Positions 28,620 to 35,607 of a stretch of DNA of 38,232 bases are shown here, in pieces. The notes beneath the pieces were generated by a model. That model saw nothing but the letters and a program-made list of their open reading frames with translations, was not told where the DNA came from and did no database searches. How positions within the stretch are numbered: position 1 is the first letter of the stretch; each line of letters begins with the position of its first letter. The position numbers and the translations under genes are program-made. Source of the DNA: a virus; the IMG/VR virus record IMGVR_UViG_3300023118_000017, positions 1 through 38,232 of that record; one strand, written 5' to 3'.

Positions 28620-29452
28620 TGCCAAGAATCAGATCAATCAAGCCTGAGTTCTGGCGGTCACCATCCACAGCGAAAGCATCACCCCGTGCACGGCTCCTAT
28701 ATATAGCGATGTGGAACTGGGCGGATGACTACGGTGTAGGCGAATGGACGGTCCGTGAATTGCTCGGTTTTGCGTTCCCAAACGACGAAGACGTAACAAA
28801 CGCGGAATTTCAGTGCTTATGCACGGAAGTTGCAACATGCTTCAACACCGTCTTTTACACGGTCGGTGGGAGGCGTTTTTACTGCATTCCGGCATGGGAT
28901 GACCACCAAAAGAACGAGCGTCGTGCACAGGGCAAGTACCCCCGACCTGATGACCCGGAAGCTGTACCTGATCAGGCATTTACCCGAGCGGCGGAAAAGC
29001 ACGGAAAATCCGTGCAGCCAACCGGAAACACAGCGCCTGGAACAGGGAACAGGGAACAGGGAACAGGGGAACAGGGGAACAGGGGAATGGCTCCGAGGGA
29101 GCCGGACATCGACCTGACCGCATTGTTCGAGGCTGCTTATTCGCACTGGCCCAAGAAGGTGAAACGGGATGAAGCCTTCGACCGGTTCAAAACAGCCTGT
29201 AAACGCGAACAGCCCGAACAACTCGCCCAAGCGATTGCCGACTTCGGTAACGCCTACGCGGCCACCACGGAGAAGCAGTTCATCCCCGCGCTCGGTCCGT
29301 GGATCTATCAGAAGCGATGGACGGACGAACTGCCGACCGCGCAGGGCCGCAAACCGACCCGCACGGAGCAGAACCTGGACTTTGTGCAGCAGCTTGCCAG
29401 GGAGCAAGAACAAAAACAACGAAGTATCGAAGGAGCAACAAATGGACGTTGA
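28619..29452 (+). CDS. Replication initiator / replisome organiser (O-like)
   Basis: A 277-residue protein. The first 105 residues are a winged-helix-type region (IRSIKPEFWRSPSTAKASPR, LLYIAMWNWADDYGVGEW and RRFYCIPAWDDHQKNERRAQ), the standard N-terminus of phage replication initiators. A linker at about 139-157 consists of Gly/Thr/Asn/Arg/Glu/Gln repeats coded by the GGAACAG iterons. The C-terminal region (LTALFEAAYSHWPKKVKRDE, then FIPALGPWIYQKRWTDEL) is DnaD/DnaT-like and should bind the helicase loader. The loader gene follows at 29606. As in lambda O, the origin probably lies inside this gene. Confidence 0.85.
   Translation: MPRIRSIKPEFWRSPSTAKASPRARLLYIAMWNWADDYGVGEWTVRELLGFAFPNDEDVTNAEFQCLCTEVATCFNTVFYTVGGRRFYCIPAWDDHQKNERRAQGKYPRPDDPEAVPDQAFTRAAEKHGKSVQPTGNTAPGTGNREQGTGEQGNRGMAPREPDIDLTALFEAAYSHWPKKVKRDEAFDRFKTACKREQPEQLAQAIADFGNAYAATTEKQFIPALGPWIYQKRWTDELPTAQGRKPTRTEQNLDFVQQLAREQEQKQRSIEGATNGR
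28999..29090 (+). repeat. Candidate origin of replication: 17-bp dyad plus six GGAACAG iterons
   Basis: GCACGGA-AAA-TCCGTGC (28999-29015) is a perfect dyad. GGAACAG starts at 29039, 29046, 29053, 29060, 29068 and 29076 (steps 7, 7, 7, 8, 8), with a degenerate GGAATGG at 29084. All are inside the initiator gene, in its linker-coding segment. Confidence 0.65.
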
Positions 29453-29609
29453 GAAGAAGATCACTGGTTACGAGTTCGACATGGCTGCGGATGCGTTCTA
29501 CGAGCACGCCGAAGATAGTGCGCTCAATGAGCAGGGAAACCGGCGCGAAAAGCTGGCAGCAGCTTTCGCCGCTGCCGGAATCACGGTGGAAGGCATGTCT
29601 GAGGCATGA
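29442..29609 (+). CDS. Small helical protein, 55 residues
   Basis: AAGGAG precedes the ATG, which overlaps the end of the initiator gene by 11 bases. DVEKKITGYEFDMAADAFYE then SALNEQGNRREKLAAAFAAA is helical and amphipathic. It sits between initiator and loader and may help replisome assembly. ATGA overlap with the loader gene. Confidence 0.65.
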   Translation: MDVEKKITGYEFDMAADAFYEHAEDSALNEQGNRREKLAAAFAAAGITVEGMSEA

Positions 29610-30043
29610 ATATCGTCCAGGTGGGTCAGCTGCTCACCATCGCATCCGGATTCGACAGGTTCATTACCGTCGACCGGATCACCACCGAAGCATGGTTCCT
29701 CGTGCTCAAAGATGTCGACTTCGAGGAAGCGAAGGATGCCACGGTCGCGCATTTCATCGGACCGCGGGCTAAGGAAACGTTCGCGGTCAGGCACATCCTC
29801 GAGGCGGTGACTGATAAGGCCAGGTTGTCGCCGGCAGCGATAGAAGTCGATGTGAGATCCGCGAAAGCGAGGCTGCTCATCGACAAGAGTTGGCCGTCAA
29901 ACAAAGTGCTTCCCGAGAACATTCGGGAGGCACTTTTTACACTCCGCGACACCGAGAAACGTGCCGCCGCCCAACGGTTCGCATTTGACGAACTCGAGGG
30001 TGACCCGATCGACCCCGGCGACATCGGAAAGGACGTGCCGTGA
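29606..30043 (+). CDS. Helicase loader, G39P-like
   Basis: A 145-residue protein. IVQVGQLLTIASGFDRFITV, then TEAWFLVLKDVDFEEAKDAT and VAHFIGPRAKETFAV, follow the G39P-type pattern (helical N-terminal domain, L-x5-D-x2-x-EAK, then disordered tail) found in SPP1 and many Gram-positive phages. G39P delivers and inhibits the replicative helicase until the initiator recruits it. The order initiator, small gene, loader fits. The gene contains a terminator-like hairpin at 29903-29938, in codons for the C-terminal tail. Confidence 0.75.
   Translation: MNIVQVGQLLTIASGFDRFITVDRITTEAWFLVLKDVDFEEAKDATVAHFIGPRAKETFAVRHILEAVTDKARLSPAAIEVDVRSAKARLLIDKSWPSNKVLPENIREALFTLRDTEKRAAAQRFAFDELEGDPIDPGDIGKDVP
29903..29938 (+). 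terminator. Terminator-like hairpin inside the helicase-loader gene
   Basis: AAAGTGCTTCCCGA (29903-29916) and TCGGGAGGCACTTT (29923-29936) form a 14-bp stem (one G-T pair) with a 6-nt loop, followed by T residues to 29938. On the minus strand the stem is followed by GTTTG, so it may act in both directions. Confidence 0.65.
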
Positions 30044-30156
30044 TGACTCAGAACGATTACGCCGCAGACCTGTTCTTCGCCTCATTCACCCCAGCCATGT
30101 TCTGCGACTACGAATACCGCATCTTCCAGCACTACCAACTCAGGAGAAACAAATGA
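30043..30156 (+). CDS. Small aromatic protein, 37 residues
   Basis: ATG 30043 (or GTG 30040) overlaps the loader stop, with AAAGGA upstream. The peptide, TQNDYAADLFFASFTPAMF then CDYEYRIFQHYQLRRNK, is rich in Phe, Tyr and Asp with a basic end. The stop overlaps the next start. Function unknown; early-operon coupling and composition support coding. Confidence 0.5.
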   Translation: MTQNDYAADLFFASFTPAMFCDYEYRIFQHYQLRRNK

Positions 30157-30371
30157 GCGACGAAACCAAAGACCCGTACATCGGAGAAATCTTCCAGGAC
30201 AAAGACCATCGAAGTAGCAATCGGCGGGTGAAGATCATCGCCTACGACATGGCCAAACAGAAGTACGTCGGACACGAAGTAGATGATCGGGGCAATCCCG
30301 TGCCGTTCCCGAGCACCCGCCGCTACCTCGCCGCGACCCTGAAGAACCGCTACCGGAAGGTGTCCCACTAA
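30153..30371 (+). CDS. Hypothetical protein, 72 residues
   Basis: CAGGAG precedes the ATG. SDETKDPYIGEIFQDKDHRS and VKIIAYDMAKQKYVGHEVDD look like a small beta-barrel, with a basic end (RRYLAATLKNRYRKVS). Proteins with the pattern GxxxxDxDxR followed by VxxxD occur near phage replication genes. It overlaps the SSB-like gene by one base. No known function. Confidence 0.6.
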   Translation: MSDETKDPYIGEIFQDKDHRSSNRRVKIIAYDMAKQKYVGHEVDDRGNPVPFPSTRRYLAATLKNRYRKVSH

Positions 30372-30745
30372 TGGCAAACGACAAGCCGATCAAAGACGGT
30401 GTGTACGGCTACGTGTCCGGCACAGTGGGTCGCAGTTTTCAGCACAAGAACGGGCGCGCGTTCGAACTCGAGGTGAAAGACCCGAAGCAGCAGTACGGCG
30501 ACAAATGGACTGTCTGGGCTGACCTTCCTGTGTCCGAGGGTGACCGCGCATCGGTGAAGGGCTGGTTGGGGATCTCGAAAGAGAACTACACCAAGGACGG
30601 CGAGCAGAAGACCGCGATCCGCCGCAGTGTGAACTCAGCCGAACTTGCCGCACATGAGGCCAATGCGACACCGGCTGCACCCGAGCCTGAGCCGTGGGCG
30701 AGCAGCGGACCGGCGACCACCTACACAGATTCCGCGCCTTTCTAG
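30371..30745 (+). CDS. Single-stranded DNA-binding protein, OB-fold with SSB-type tail
   Basis: A 124-residue protein. Strands VYGYVSGTVGRSFQHKNGRA, FELEVKDPKQ, WTVWADLP and VKGWLGISKENYTKDGEQKT follow an OB-fold, with aromatic residues placed for ssDNA stacking. A Pro/Glu-rich linker ends in TDSAPF, which mimics the DxxPF tip of bacterial SSB proteins that recruits replication partners. It sits in the replication block. Shorter than the chromosomal protein, as in many phages. Confidence 0.75.
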   Translation: MANDKPIKDGVYGYVSGTVGRSFQHKNGRAFELEVKDPKQQYGDKWTVWADLPVSEGDRASVKGWLGISKENYTKDGEQKTAIRRSVNSAELAAHEANATPAAPEPEPWASSGPATTYTDSAPF

Positions 30746-30748
30746 CCC

Positions 30749-30946
30749 ATGGACGCCACCACAATGCACGCGCACCTTGCCGCCCAGAACACCCACTACA
30801 CAACCAACCCCCGCCATGACGATGCAACCCCGGACTGGGATGACCTGAACCCGGAAGAACAACTCACCCTTGACGAAAACCGGTACCTACTCGAAAACGG
30901 TGGGATCGCGTTCGGGGACGACGACGACGAAACGGAGAACGACTGA
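30749..30946 (+). CDS. Acidic small protein, 65 residues
   Basis: The last third is almost all acidic (FGDDDDETEND). The middle, DWDDLNPEEQLTLDENRYLL, forms a helix. There is no clear RBS, so coupling to the SSB-like gene is likely. Such acidic proteins can mimic DNA, but a disordered tail is equally possible. It overlaps the next gene by one base. Confidence 0.55.
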   Translation: MDATTMHAHLAAQNTHYTTNPRHDDATPDWDDLNPEEQLTLDENRYLLENGGIAFGDDDDETEND

Positions 30947-31197
30947 TGGACGCACCAACCATGCTCACCCACGAGCTATGCAAAACCATGCCAGCAGGGA
31001 CCGTCGTTGCTGACGCAGAAGGCTACTGGCACCACACTGGTCGCCATTACGCGAAGACGAGCGACGCAACATGGGCCGTCTTCTTCAACGCGCCGAGCGC
31101 CGACGACATCGCGGAAGCCATCGTTGGCCGTCGCAACAACATTTCGCCATGCCCATCCGGGCACCTCGCACACATCTACCCGCCGAAGGAATCCTGA
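30946..31197 (+). CDS. Hypothetical protein, 83 residues
   Basis: The TGATGG overlap ties it to the previous gene. DAPTMLTHELCKTMPAGTVV and ADAEGYWHHTGRHYAKTSDA give a His-rich alpha/beta core, with PSADDIAEAIVGRRNN and a CPSGH near the end. No family recognised. It overlaps the next gene at TGATG. Confidence 0.6.
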   Translation: MDAPTMLTHELCKTMPAGTVVADAEGYWHHTGRHYAKTSDATWAVFFNAPSADDIAEAIVGRRNNISPCPSGHLAHIYPPKES

Positions 31198-31430
31198 TGC
31201 CTGGACATGACCCCGTGAACACGCCCGCTCACTACACCAGCGACCCATCCGGCATCGAGTGCATCCAAATCACACGACACCGGAACTACAACATCGGCAA
31301 TGCCATCAAATACTTATGGCGCGCCGGTTTGAAAGACACCACAACCGACCCCAGCAAACACATCGAAGACCTCGAAAAAGCGCGCTGGTACATCCTCGAC
31401 GAAATCAACAGGCTGAAAGGCAACAACTGA
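31197..31430 (+). CDS. DUF3310-like (SaV-type) nucleotide-metabolism protein
   Basis: A 77-residue protein. VNTPAHYTSDPSGIECIQIT, NYNIGNAIKYLWRAGLKD and PSKHIEDLEKARWYILDEIN match the DUF3310/SaV family found in many phages and bacteria. That family is sometimes annotated as a nucleotide kinase, but the fold is closer to MazG-like helical bundles. It may modulate nucleotide pools; the exact role is unknown. The start overlaps the previous stop. Confidence 0.85.
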   Translation: MPGHDPVNTPAHYTSDPSGIECIQITRHRNYNIGNAIKYLWRAGLKDTTTDPSKHIEDLEKARWYILDEINRLKGNN

Positions 31431-31912
31431 TGTCTACCCCTGACCCCGAAGAAACCGAACGGGTGCTAGCGAACTCGATCGAGCATTGGACTCCCGCGCT
31501 GGTTCGGAAGTACAACGATGCCGCCCACAAGTACATGACTGCGATGGCATCGGCCCTCGCTGCCCGTCGCCTGTCCGAGTCCGAGATACGCCGCGACCAA
31601 GCCGAGAAAGACGCGGTAATTGCGGATCTTCGACGCCGCGTCAACGCTGGCCGGAGCCTAGCCTTGCTGGGAATCTTTGCCGCTGACGCCATAGGCGAAG
31701 AAGACCTAGTGGCTGAACGTGACCGGCTTATCGCGGAGATACGTCGCGACCAGGCCGCAAAGGATGCATCCATAGCCCGGTTGTTCGTACTGGCCAAGGA
31801 CGCCGCCAGTGCAATTGCTCCTTGTGCGTGCGGCTGCGAAGTCGGCGACCTAACCCCGCAAAGCGACTACACCACCCCTTCACCCGAGACGGAACAGGAG
31901 AACATGCGATGA
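31430..31912 (+). CDS. Helical early protein, paralogue of the 17076-17330 product
   Basis: A 160-residue protein beginning STPDPEETERVLANSIEHWT. It has two internal copies of EIRRDQAxKDAxIAxL (DNA 31581-31616 and 31736-31771), separated by a hydrophobic segment (RSLALLGIFAADAIGEEDLV). Near the end is CACGCEVGDL, a Cys cluster, then PSPETEQENMR. The first repeat and the end are shared with the short accessory gene at 17076. Probably a coiled coil; possibly zinc-binding. Confidence 0.65.
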   Translation: MSTPDPEETERVLANSIEHWTPALVRKYNDAAHKYMTAMASALAARRLSESEIRRDQAEKDAVIADLRRRVNAGRSLALLGIFAADAIGEEDLVAERDRLIAEIRRDQAAKDASIARLFVLAKDAASAIAPCACGCEVGDLTPQSDYTTPSPETEQENMR

Positions 31913-32241
31913 GCCGCCCAACATGGATTGCCGCCCTCGACGCAACGCTCGACAAGGCGGTGGATCGCTGCAACGAAACGGACGCTGCGGTGATGGCCTT
32001 CCTCTCGGACCACATCAAAGTCATCGACGAGTACAAGGCGCTTTGCATGACGCGGGCAAACGCCTACCAGGACGTTCGCAACACCGAAGACGCGATTCGA
32101 TCGCTCGGGTACGTCGTCATGGATGGGGAAGGGGTCATCGCAAAGAACGAAAGCCGACTAGGTGACCGGAAGTACAGCGCGTCCGAAGACGAACGGAAGG
32201 CCCGAGAAGCCCTTGCGAACGGAGAACCAGATGAGCGATAG
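31909..32241 (+). CDS. Hypothetical helical protein, 110 residues
   Basis: It begins SRPTWIAALDATLDKAVDRC and continues as long helices (HIKVIDEYKALCMTRANAYQ and EDAIRSLGYVVMDGEGVIAK), ending in a charged tail. ATGA overlap with the previous gene, 11-bp overlap with the next. No family recognised; perhaps a regulator or coiled-coil partner of the neighbouring protein. Confidence 0.6.
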   Translation: MSRPTWIAALDATLDKAVDRCNETDAAVMAFLSDHIKVIDEYKALCMTRANAYQDVRNTEDAIRSLGYVVMDGEGVIAKNESRLGDRKYSASEDERKAREALANGEPDER

Positions 32242-33025
32242 AGACAGCGAGCAGCCGATAGCGGAGTTCCAGAAAATCAAGATCGCCTACGACCGCGGCA
32301 AGAACAACGAAGCGCTCACCGCCACCCACGGCCACTTCTCCGAAGGCTTCTACCGCACCCTCGACGCCGCAATCAAGAAAGCGCCAGGAGTCATAGAACA
32401 CGTCATCTCACTCATCACCGCATCCGGTGGCGCGGAAGACCGGGTGGACGGAACACGAGAAGTTCCACTACCAATGAGCACCCAAGCGTTCTCCGACGTG
32501 AACGAGATCTACTCAATCCTCGTCTACTGGACCAAAGCATTCGCAGAACAGTTCAACCTGCAAATGCCAGGACCAGCAGCCAGAGCATGGCGCAACGACC
32601 GGGGAACGATCGTCGGACTACCAACCGACATCAGCGCCAGCGATGCCAGATACCTGACCGGTGTAATGACCACATGGCTCGGCATCCACCTGGAAAACAT
32701 CTGCGAGCTCGACCCGGAAGACGTAACAGACTTCCGCGACAACCTCCGATACGTCTTCCAAACCGACGCACGATGGCCACAACAGGAGAAACCCCGCTAC
32801 TCCGACATGCCCTGCACCAACAACGGATGCAACGGCAAAATCGCCGTGTACCCGCCGCGCAACTTCGGAGACAGCGAACGAATCATCTGCGAAACCTGCG
32901 GGCTGCACTACGAACCGGACCAGTACGAAGAACTCATCATCGTGTTCCGGCAAGCACGAATCGAGATGAGACAAGCACAGGCAACAACCGCGCACCTGAT
33001 GAAGAAATACCAAATTGCCGGATGA
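32231..33025 (+). CDS. Zinc-ribbon-containing early protein, 264 residues
   Basis: AACGGAGAACCAG precedes the ATG. The first 190 residues are helical (FYRTLDAAIKKAPGVIEHVI, VNEIYSILVYWTKAFAEQFN and LTGVMTTWLGIHLENICELD). At about 206-240 a zinc ribbon appears: CTNNGCNGKI and ICETCGLHYE. The last part is a helix with Arg/Gln (FRQARIEMRQAQATTAHLMK). This end resembles DNA-binding or transcription-associated zinc ribbons. It is the last gene of the early operon and could switch to late expression. That is inference. Confidence 0.65.
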   Translation: MSDRDSEQPIAEFQKIKIAYDRGKNNEALTATHGHFSEGFYRTLDAAIKKAPGVIEHVISLITASGGAEDRVDGTREVPLPMSTQAFSDVNEIYSILVYWTKAFAEQFNLQMPGPAARAWRNDRGTIVGLPTDISASDARYLTGVMTTWLGIHLENICELDPEDVTDFRDNLRYVFQTDARWPQQEKPRYSDMPCTNNGCNGKIAVYPPRNFGDSERIICETCGLHYEPDQYEELIIVFRQARIEMRQAQATTAHLMKKYQIAG

Positions 33026-33040
33026 CACGCCGAAAGGTAC

Positions 33041-33072
33041 TTGACAAACACCCCCGCGGTTAGGTGTATGCT
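33041..33072 (+). promoter_or_regulatory. Promoter at the early/late boundary
   Basis: Perfect TTGACA (33041-33046). Candidate -10 boxes are TGTATG (18-bp spacing) and TATGCT (20-bp spacing). TAGGT, the repressor half-site, overlaps just upstream (33061-33065). It reads into a short leader ending at the terminator 33113-33143. Confidence 0.65.
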
Positions 33073-33087
33073 AAACGCGAGGATTCA

Positions 33088-33143
33088 ATGGCACTACAGC
33101 CAGAATCAGAGAAAGCCCCTGGACCACGGTCTGGGGGCTTTTT
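33088..33143 (+). ncRNA. Short leader transcript ending in a strong terminator
   Basis: GAGG and ATG (33088) begin a frame whose 8th-17th codons encode the hairpin itself: AAGCCCC (33113-33119) to GGGGCTT (33134-33140), 13 pairs including T-G, followed by five T residues. The RNA of about 70 nt could be a small RNA or an attenuator controlled by the leader peptide. The frame continues to 33336 but looks non-coding beyond the terminator. The rest of 33144-33411 shows only a weak CATAAT box near 33334. Confidence 0.55.
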
Positions 33144-33411
33144 CATTTCCCGACACACTTCCGATCACCTGGGACACATCAGACAGCCTCGAGCGTCAAC
33201 GCCAGCCGATGAATCGGAACACCCCTCCTGCACGTATCGATCCCCGTTGCGTGCATGGGATACAAACACGGCACAGATGCCGTCACAACCGCTGACTGAC
33301 CAGAAGTTGGGCAGCGGCCCCCTCAATTACCCATAATCTCGGCTCGCCGGTTTATGAGTAACACGTCGAGCAACGCACATATTGGCGATGCTGCAACCGA
33401 GTGGAGCCGCA

Positions 33412-34641
33412 ATGTCCTGCACCGTCTGCGCGTCCGGAGTTGTCATCGACGACAGCCTGAGCAACAAAGCGTGGGGACGTCAGCTCGGAATCAACGAATC
33501 ATCCGTGCGCCGGCACCTGAAGCACGCGCCACGTGTTGCCAGCTCGAGTACCACCCCGGCATCCGGTGGCGAATCCGAAACGCATGATGGCAACGGCGAC
33601 CACTACGTCCGGTTCTCGCAGCAGCCGTGGGGTTACGACGACTACCGGGCTTTCATCCAATCCAAAGGGCAGAACCCCGACGAAGTAACCTTCACCTGGG
33701 GTTGGACATCAAACCCTGCAGGTGGGTTCTGGAACAAACTAAACAACGTCCGCCCGATCGCCGCGGGTGCATCACGCATCCCCACTGACGACCTACTCGC
33801 ATCGATTGACGCATGGGTTCCAGCCAAACCTGTAAGCGCCGTTCCAGAAAAAGCGGAGACGTTCGTCGTCTGTGCCGCAGACCTCCAGGCGGGGAAAACA
33901 GACTACGGACTCGGGTCGACGGATTTGGTCAACCGAGTCATGGCATCATTCACCGCCGCCGCTGAGATCGCGTCCACCACCCGGTACGCGGAAATCATTC
34001 TCGCTGACCTCGGTGACGTCGTCGAGAACATCAACAACACCAGCTCACAACGAGCCACCAACGACCTTGCCATCACCGAACAAATCCGGTTAGCACGACG
34101 GCTCATGCTCGAAGGCATCAAACTACTTGCCCCACTCACTGACTCACTCGTGTACGTCGCAGTGCCTTCCAACCACGGCTCAGTACGACTCGGACCCAAG
34201 AGCCCTGAGAACCATGTGCTCGACGATTACGGCATCGAAATCGCTGAACAACTCCGCGACATCGTTACCGAATCCGACAAGCTGTCTAACGTCACCATCC
34301 GAATTCCCGAACAGAGTGCCGAAACACTCGCGCTCACAACATCAGGGACCACGCTCGGATTCGCGCACGGACACCAAGCACAATCACCCGACGCACTCGG
34401 GAAGTTCTGGCAAGGACAATCACACGGCCGCATGCCACTCGCAGCAGCCGACATTGCGCTGTTTGGTCATTATCACAGCCTCAGAGTGCAGCAATCCGGT
34501 GACTCACGCTGGCTCATGGTTTCGCCGTCTAGCGACTCAGGAAGTTCCTGGTTCACCAACAAGACCGGCGAACGATCGCAAGCCGGAATGCTCACCTTCA
34601 TCACCAGCAACGGGCAATGGTCCGACCTGAAAATCCTCTAA
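33412..34641 (+). CDS. HTH plus metallophosphoesterase, Mre11-like
   Basis: A 409-residue protein from ATG 33412 with GGAG upstream. The N-terminus has CTVC, then a helix-turn-helix (AWGRQLGINESSVRRHLKHA). The C-terminal 270 residues are a calcineurin-type phosphoesterase: AADLQAGKTDYG (variant of DxH), GDVVEN, PSNHG (NH motif), AHGHQA and GHYH. Such fused proteins lie just before terminase in several actinophages and are usually called MRE11-like or DNA-binding phosphoesterases. It may process DNA ends or regulate packaging. The first metal motif is D-x-Q rather than D-x-H, so metal binding may differ. Confidence 0.8.
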   Translation: MSCTVCASGVVIDDSLSNKAWGRQLGINESSVRRHLKHAPRVASSSTTPASGGESETHDGNGDHYVRFSQQPWGYDDYRAFIQSKGQNPDEVTFTWGWTSNPAGGFWNKLNNVRPIAAGASRIPTDDLLASIDAWVPAKPVSAVPEKAETFVVCAADLQAGKTDYGLGSTDLVNRVMASFTAAAEIASTTRYAEIILADLGDVVENINNTSSQRATNDLAITEQIRLARRLMLEGIKLLAPLTDSLVYVAVPSNHGSVRLGPKSPENHVLDDYGIEIAEQLRDIVTESDKLSNVTIRIPEQSAETLALTTSGTTLGFAHGHQAQSPDALGKFWQGQSHGRMPLAAADIALFGHYHSLRVQQSGDSRWLMVSPSSDSGSSWFTNKTGERSQAGMLTFITSNGQWSDLKIL

Positions 34642-34651
34642 GGGGCAACCG

Positions 34652-34819
34652 GTGGAAGCGCGAATCTGGTACTACGGCGGCGTCATAGTTGGAGTCCTCG
34701 GCACCATGCTGCTCGCTGACCCAATCGCCCTCATCATCTGGGCACTCTTCTTCGTTCTGCTCGAGGTGACCATCTGGTTCATCCGCAACCGCAAAGCCAA
34801 GAAATCCAGCGAGGTGTGA
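34652..34819 (+). CDS. Small membrane protein, 55 residues
   Basis: GTG start after AGGGG. Two transmembrane segments, about 5-22 (WYYGGVIVGVLGTMLLA) and 26-45 (IALIIWALFFVLLEVTIWF), joined by a short turn, end in a basic tail (IRNRKAKKSSEV). It lies between the phosphoesterase and the next small gene. Unknown role. Confidence 0.6.
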   Translation: MEARIWYYGGVIVGVLGTMLLADPIALIIWALFFVLLEVTIWFIRNRKAKKSSEV

Positions 34820-34820
34820 C

Positions 34821-35024
34821 ATGGACTGGCAAACCACACCGCACCCACTCGACCCGGTGATCGCTGAAGCCGTCGACCACATCAACGAGTTACTACCCGT
34901 CAAACGGGTGATAACAACCAGTAAACGGGAATACCGCGAACCTCTCATCACGGCGCGTGACTGTGAGCTCGCAGGGTTCGATCTGGCCTTGGTTCTCGAA
35001 GCGGCGAAAGGGAACGCACCATGA
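34821..35024 (+). CDS. Hypothetical protein, 67 residues
   Basis: DWQTTPHPLDPVIAEAVDHI is helical, followed by strands (KRVITTSKREYREPLITARD) and a last helix (LAGFDLALVLEAAKGN). ATG follows the membrane gene stop by one base, and its stop overlaps the next start. No family recognised. Confidence 0.6.
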   Translation: MDWQTTPHPLDPVIAEAVDHINELLPVKRVITTSKREYREPLITARDCELAGFDLALVLEAAKGNAP

Positions 35025-35182
35025 GCACCATCATCCGATCCATCTGCGACTGCGGCACACAGAAAACCGACGAACACGGCTACATGATCTGCGACCACTG
35101 CGACACACCCTGCGGCATCAAGAACTGTGGCCTCTGCCGAATGTACGCCACCGCAATCTCACGACGGCTCAACCTCAAATGA
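35021..35182 (+). CDS. Cys-rich zinc protein, 53 residues
   Basis: STIIRSICDCGTQKTDEHGY has CxC, followed by ICDHCDTPCGIKNCGLC. That makes seven cysteines plus His residues, consistent with a zinc-binding ribbon, then a basic helix. ATGA overlaps at both ends. Possibly DNA or RNA binding. Confidence 0.6.
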   Translation: MSTIIRSICDCGTQKTDEHGYMICDHCDTPCGIKNCGLCRMYATAISRRLNLK

Positions 35183-35412
35183 TCGCCCCACGCCGACTCA
35201 CCAACCGTGCACGCGCCAACCGTCAGTCGTCACGCCTCAACGAGATCGCACGCGTTATCCGCGACGAACTCAACACCAACCAGCGCGAACACCGCGACAC
35301 CGAGGCATACACCGAACGTGCATGGCAAGGAAGCGCGGACGAGCTGCATATCGGATTCCGCGTGCAGACCAGCAAGTATGTCGACGCGATGCACAAAGCG
35401 AGCCAGCTATGA
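35179..35412 (+). CDS. Basic helical protein, 77 residues
   Basis: IAPRRLTNRARANRQSSRLN is a strongly basic start, followed by helices (EIARVIRDELNTNQREHRDT) and a C-terminal segment (ADELHIGFRVQTSKYVDAMH). ATGA coupling on both sides. Nucleic-acid binding is plausible; no family recognised. Confidence 0.6.
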   Translation: MIAPRRLTNRARANRQSSRLNEIARVIRDELNTNQREHRDTEAYTERAWQGSADELHIGFRVQTSKYVDAMHKASQL

Positions 35413-35519
35413 CCAACGATCTCACACCGGCCGAAGCAGCAGGCGTCAACATCGCAGCACGACTCGACCCCGGAGTGCTCGCCCAGTTGCTGGACTGGAT
35501 TGACACGCATGACGTGTGA
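35409..35519 (+). CDS. Small helical protein, 36 residues
   Basis: TNDLTPAEAAGVNIAARLDP, then GVLAQLLDWIDTHDV, two amphipathic helices in an acidic peptide. ATGA overlap with the previous gene. It is probably real given the coupling, but function is unknown. Confidence 0.5.
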   Translation: MTNDLTPAEAAGVNIAARLDPGVLAQLLDWIDTHDV

Positions 35520-35607
35520 ACCCATCGGATACGACGGGCACGGCACACCACTGTACGAATGGCAGGTAGACGATGCCAGCACGACAGTCAGGCCGCAGCT
35601 CAGCTAA
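35509..35607 (+). CDS. Small protein overlapping the HNH gene, 32 residues
   Basis: ATG 35509 lies inside the end of the previous gene. TCEPIGYDGHGTPLYEWQVD continues to DASTTVRPQLS and stops at 35607, 35 bases into the HNH gene. The GYDGHGTPLYEW segment is strand-rich and protein-like. It may be the link for coupled translation into the HNH gene. Confidence 0.45.
   Translation: MTCEPIGYDGHGTPLYEWQVDDASTTVRPQLS

Noticed and set aside
33022-33063. 13-codon ORF (ATGA-coupled to the zinc-ribbon gene)
   Set aside because: It overlaps the TTGACA promoter and has no RBS of its own or protein-like features.
33147-33336. Continuation of the leader ORF beyond the terminator
   Set aside because: It lies after a strong terminator, and the peptide is low-complexity without domain features.
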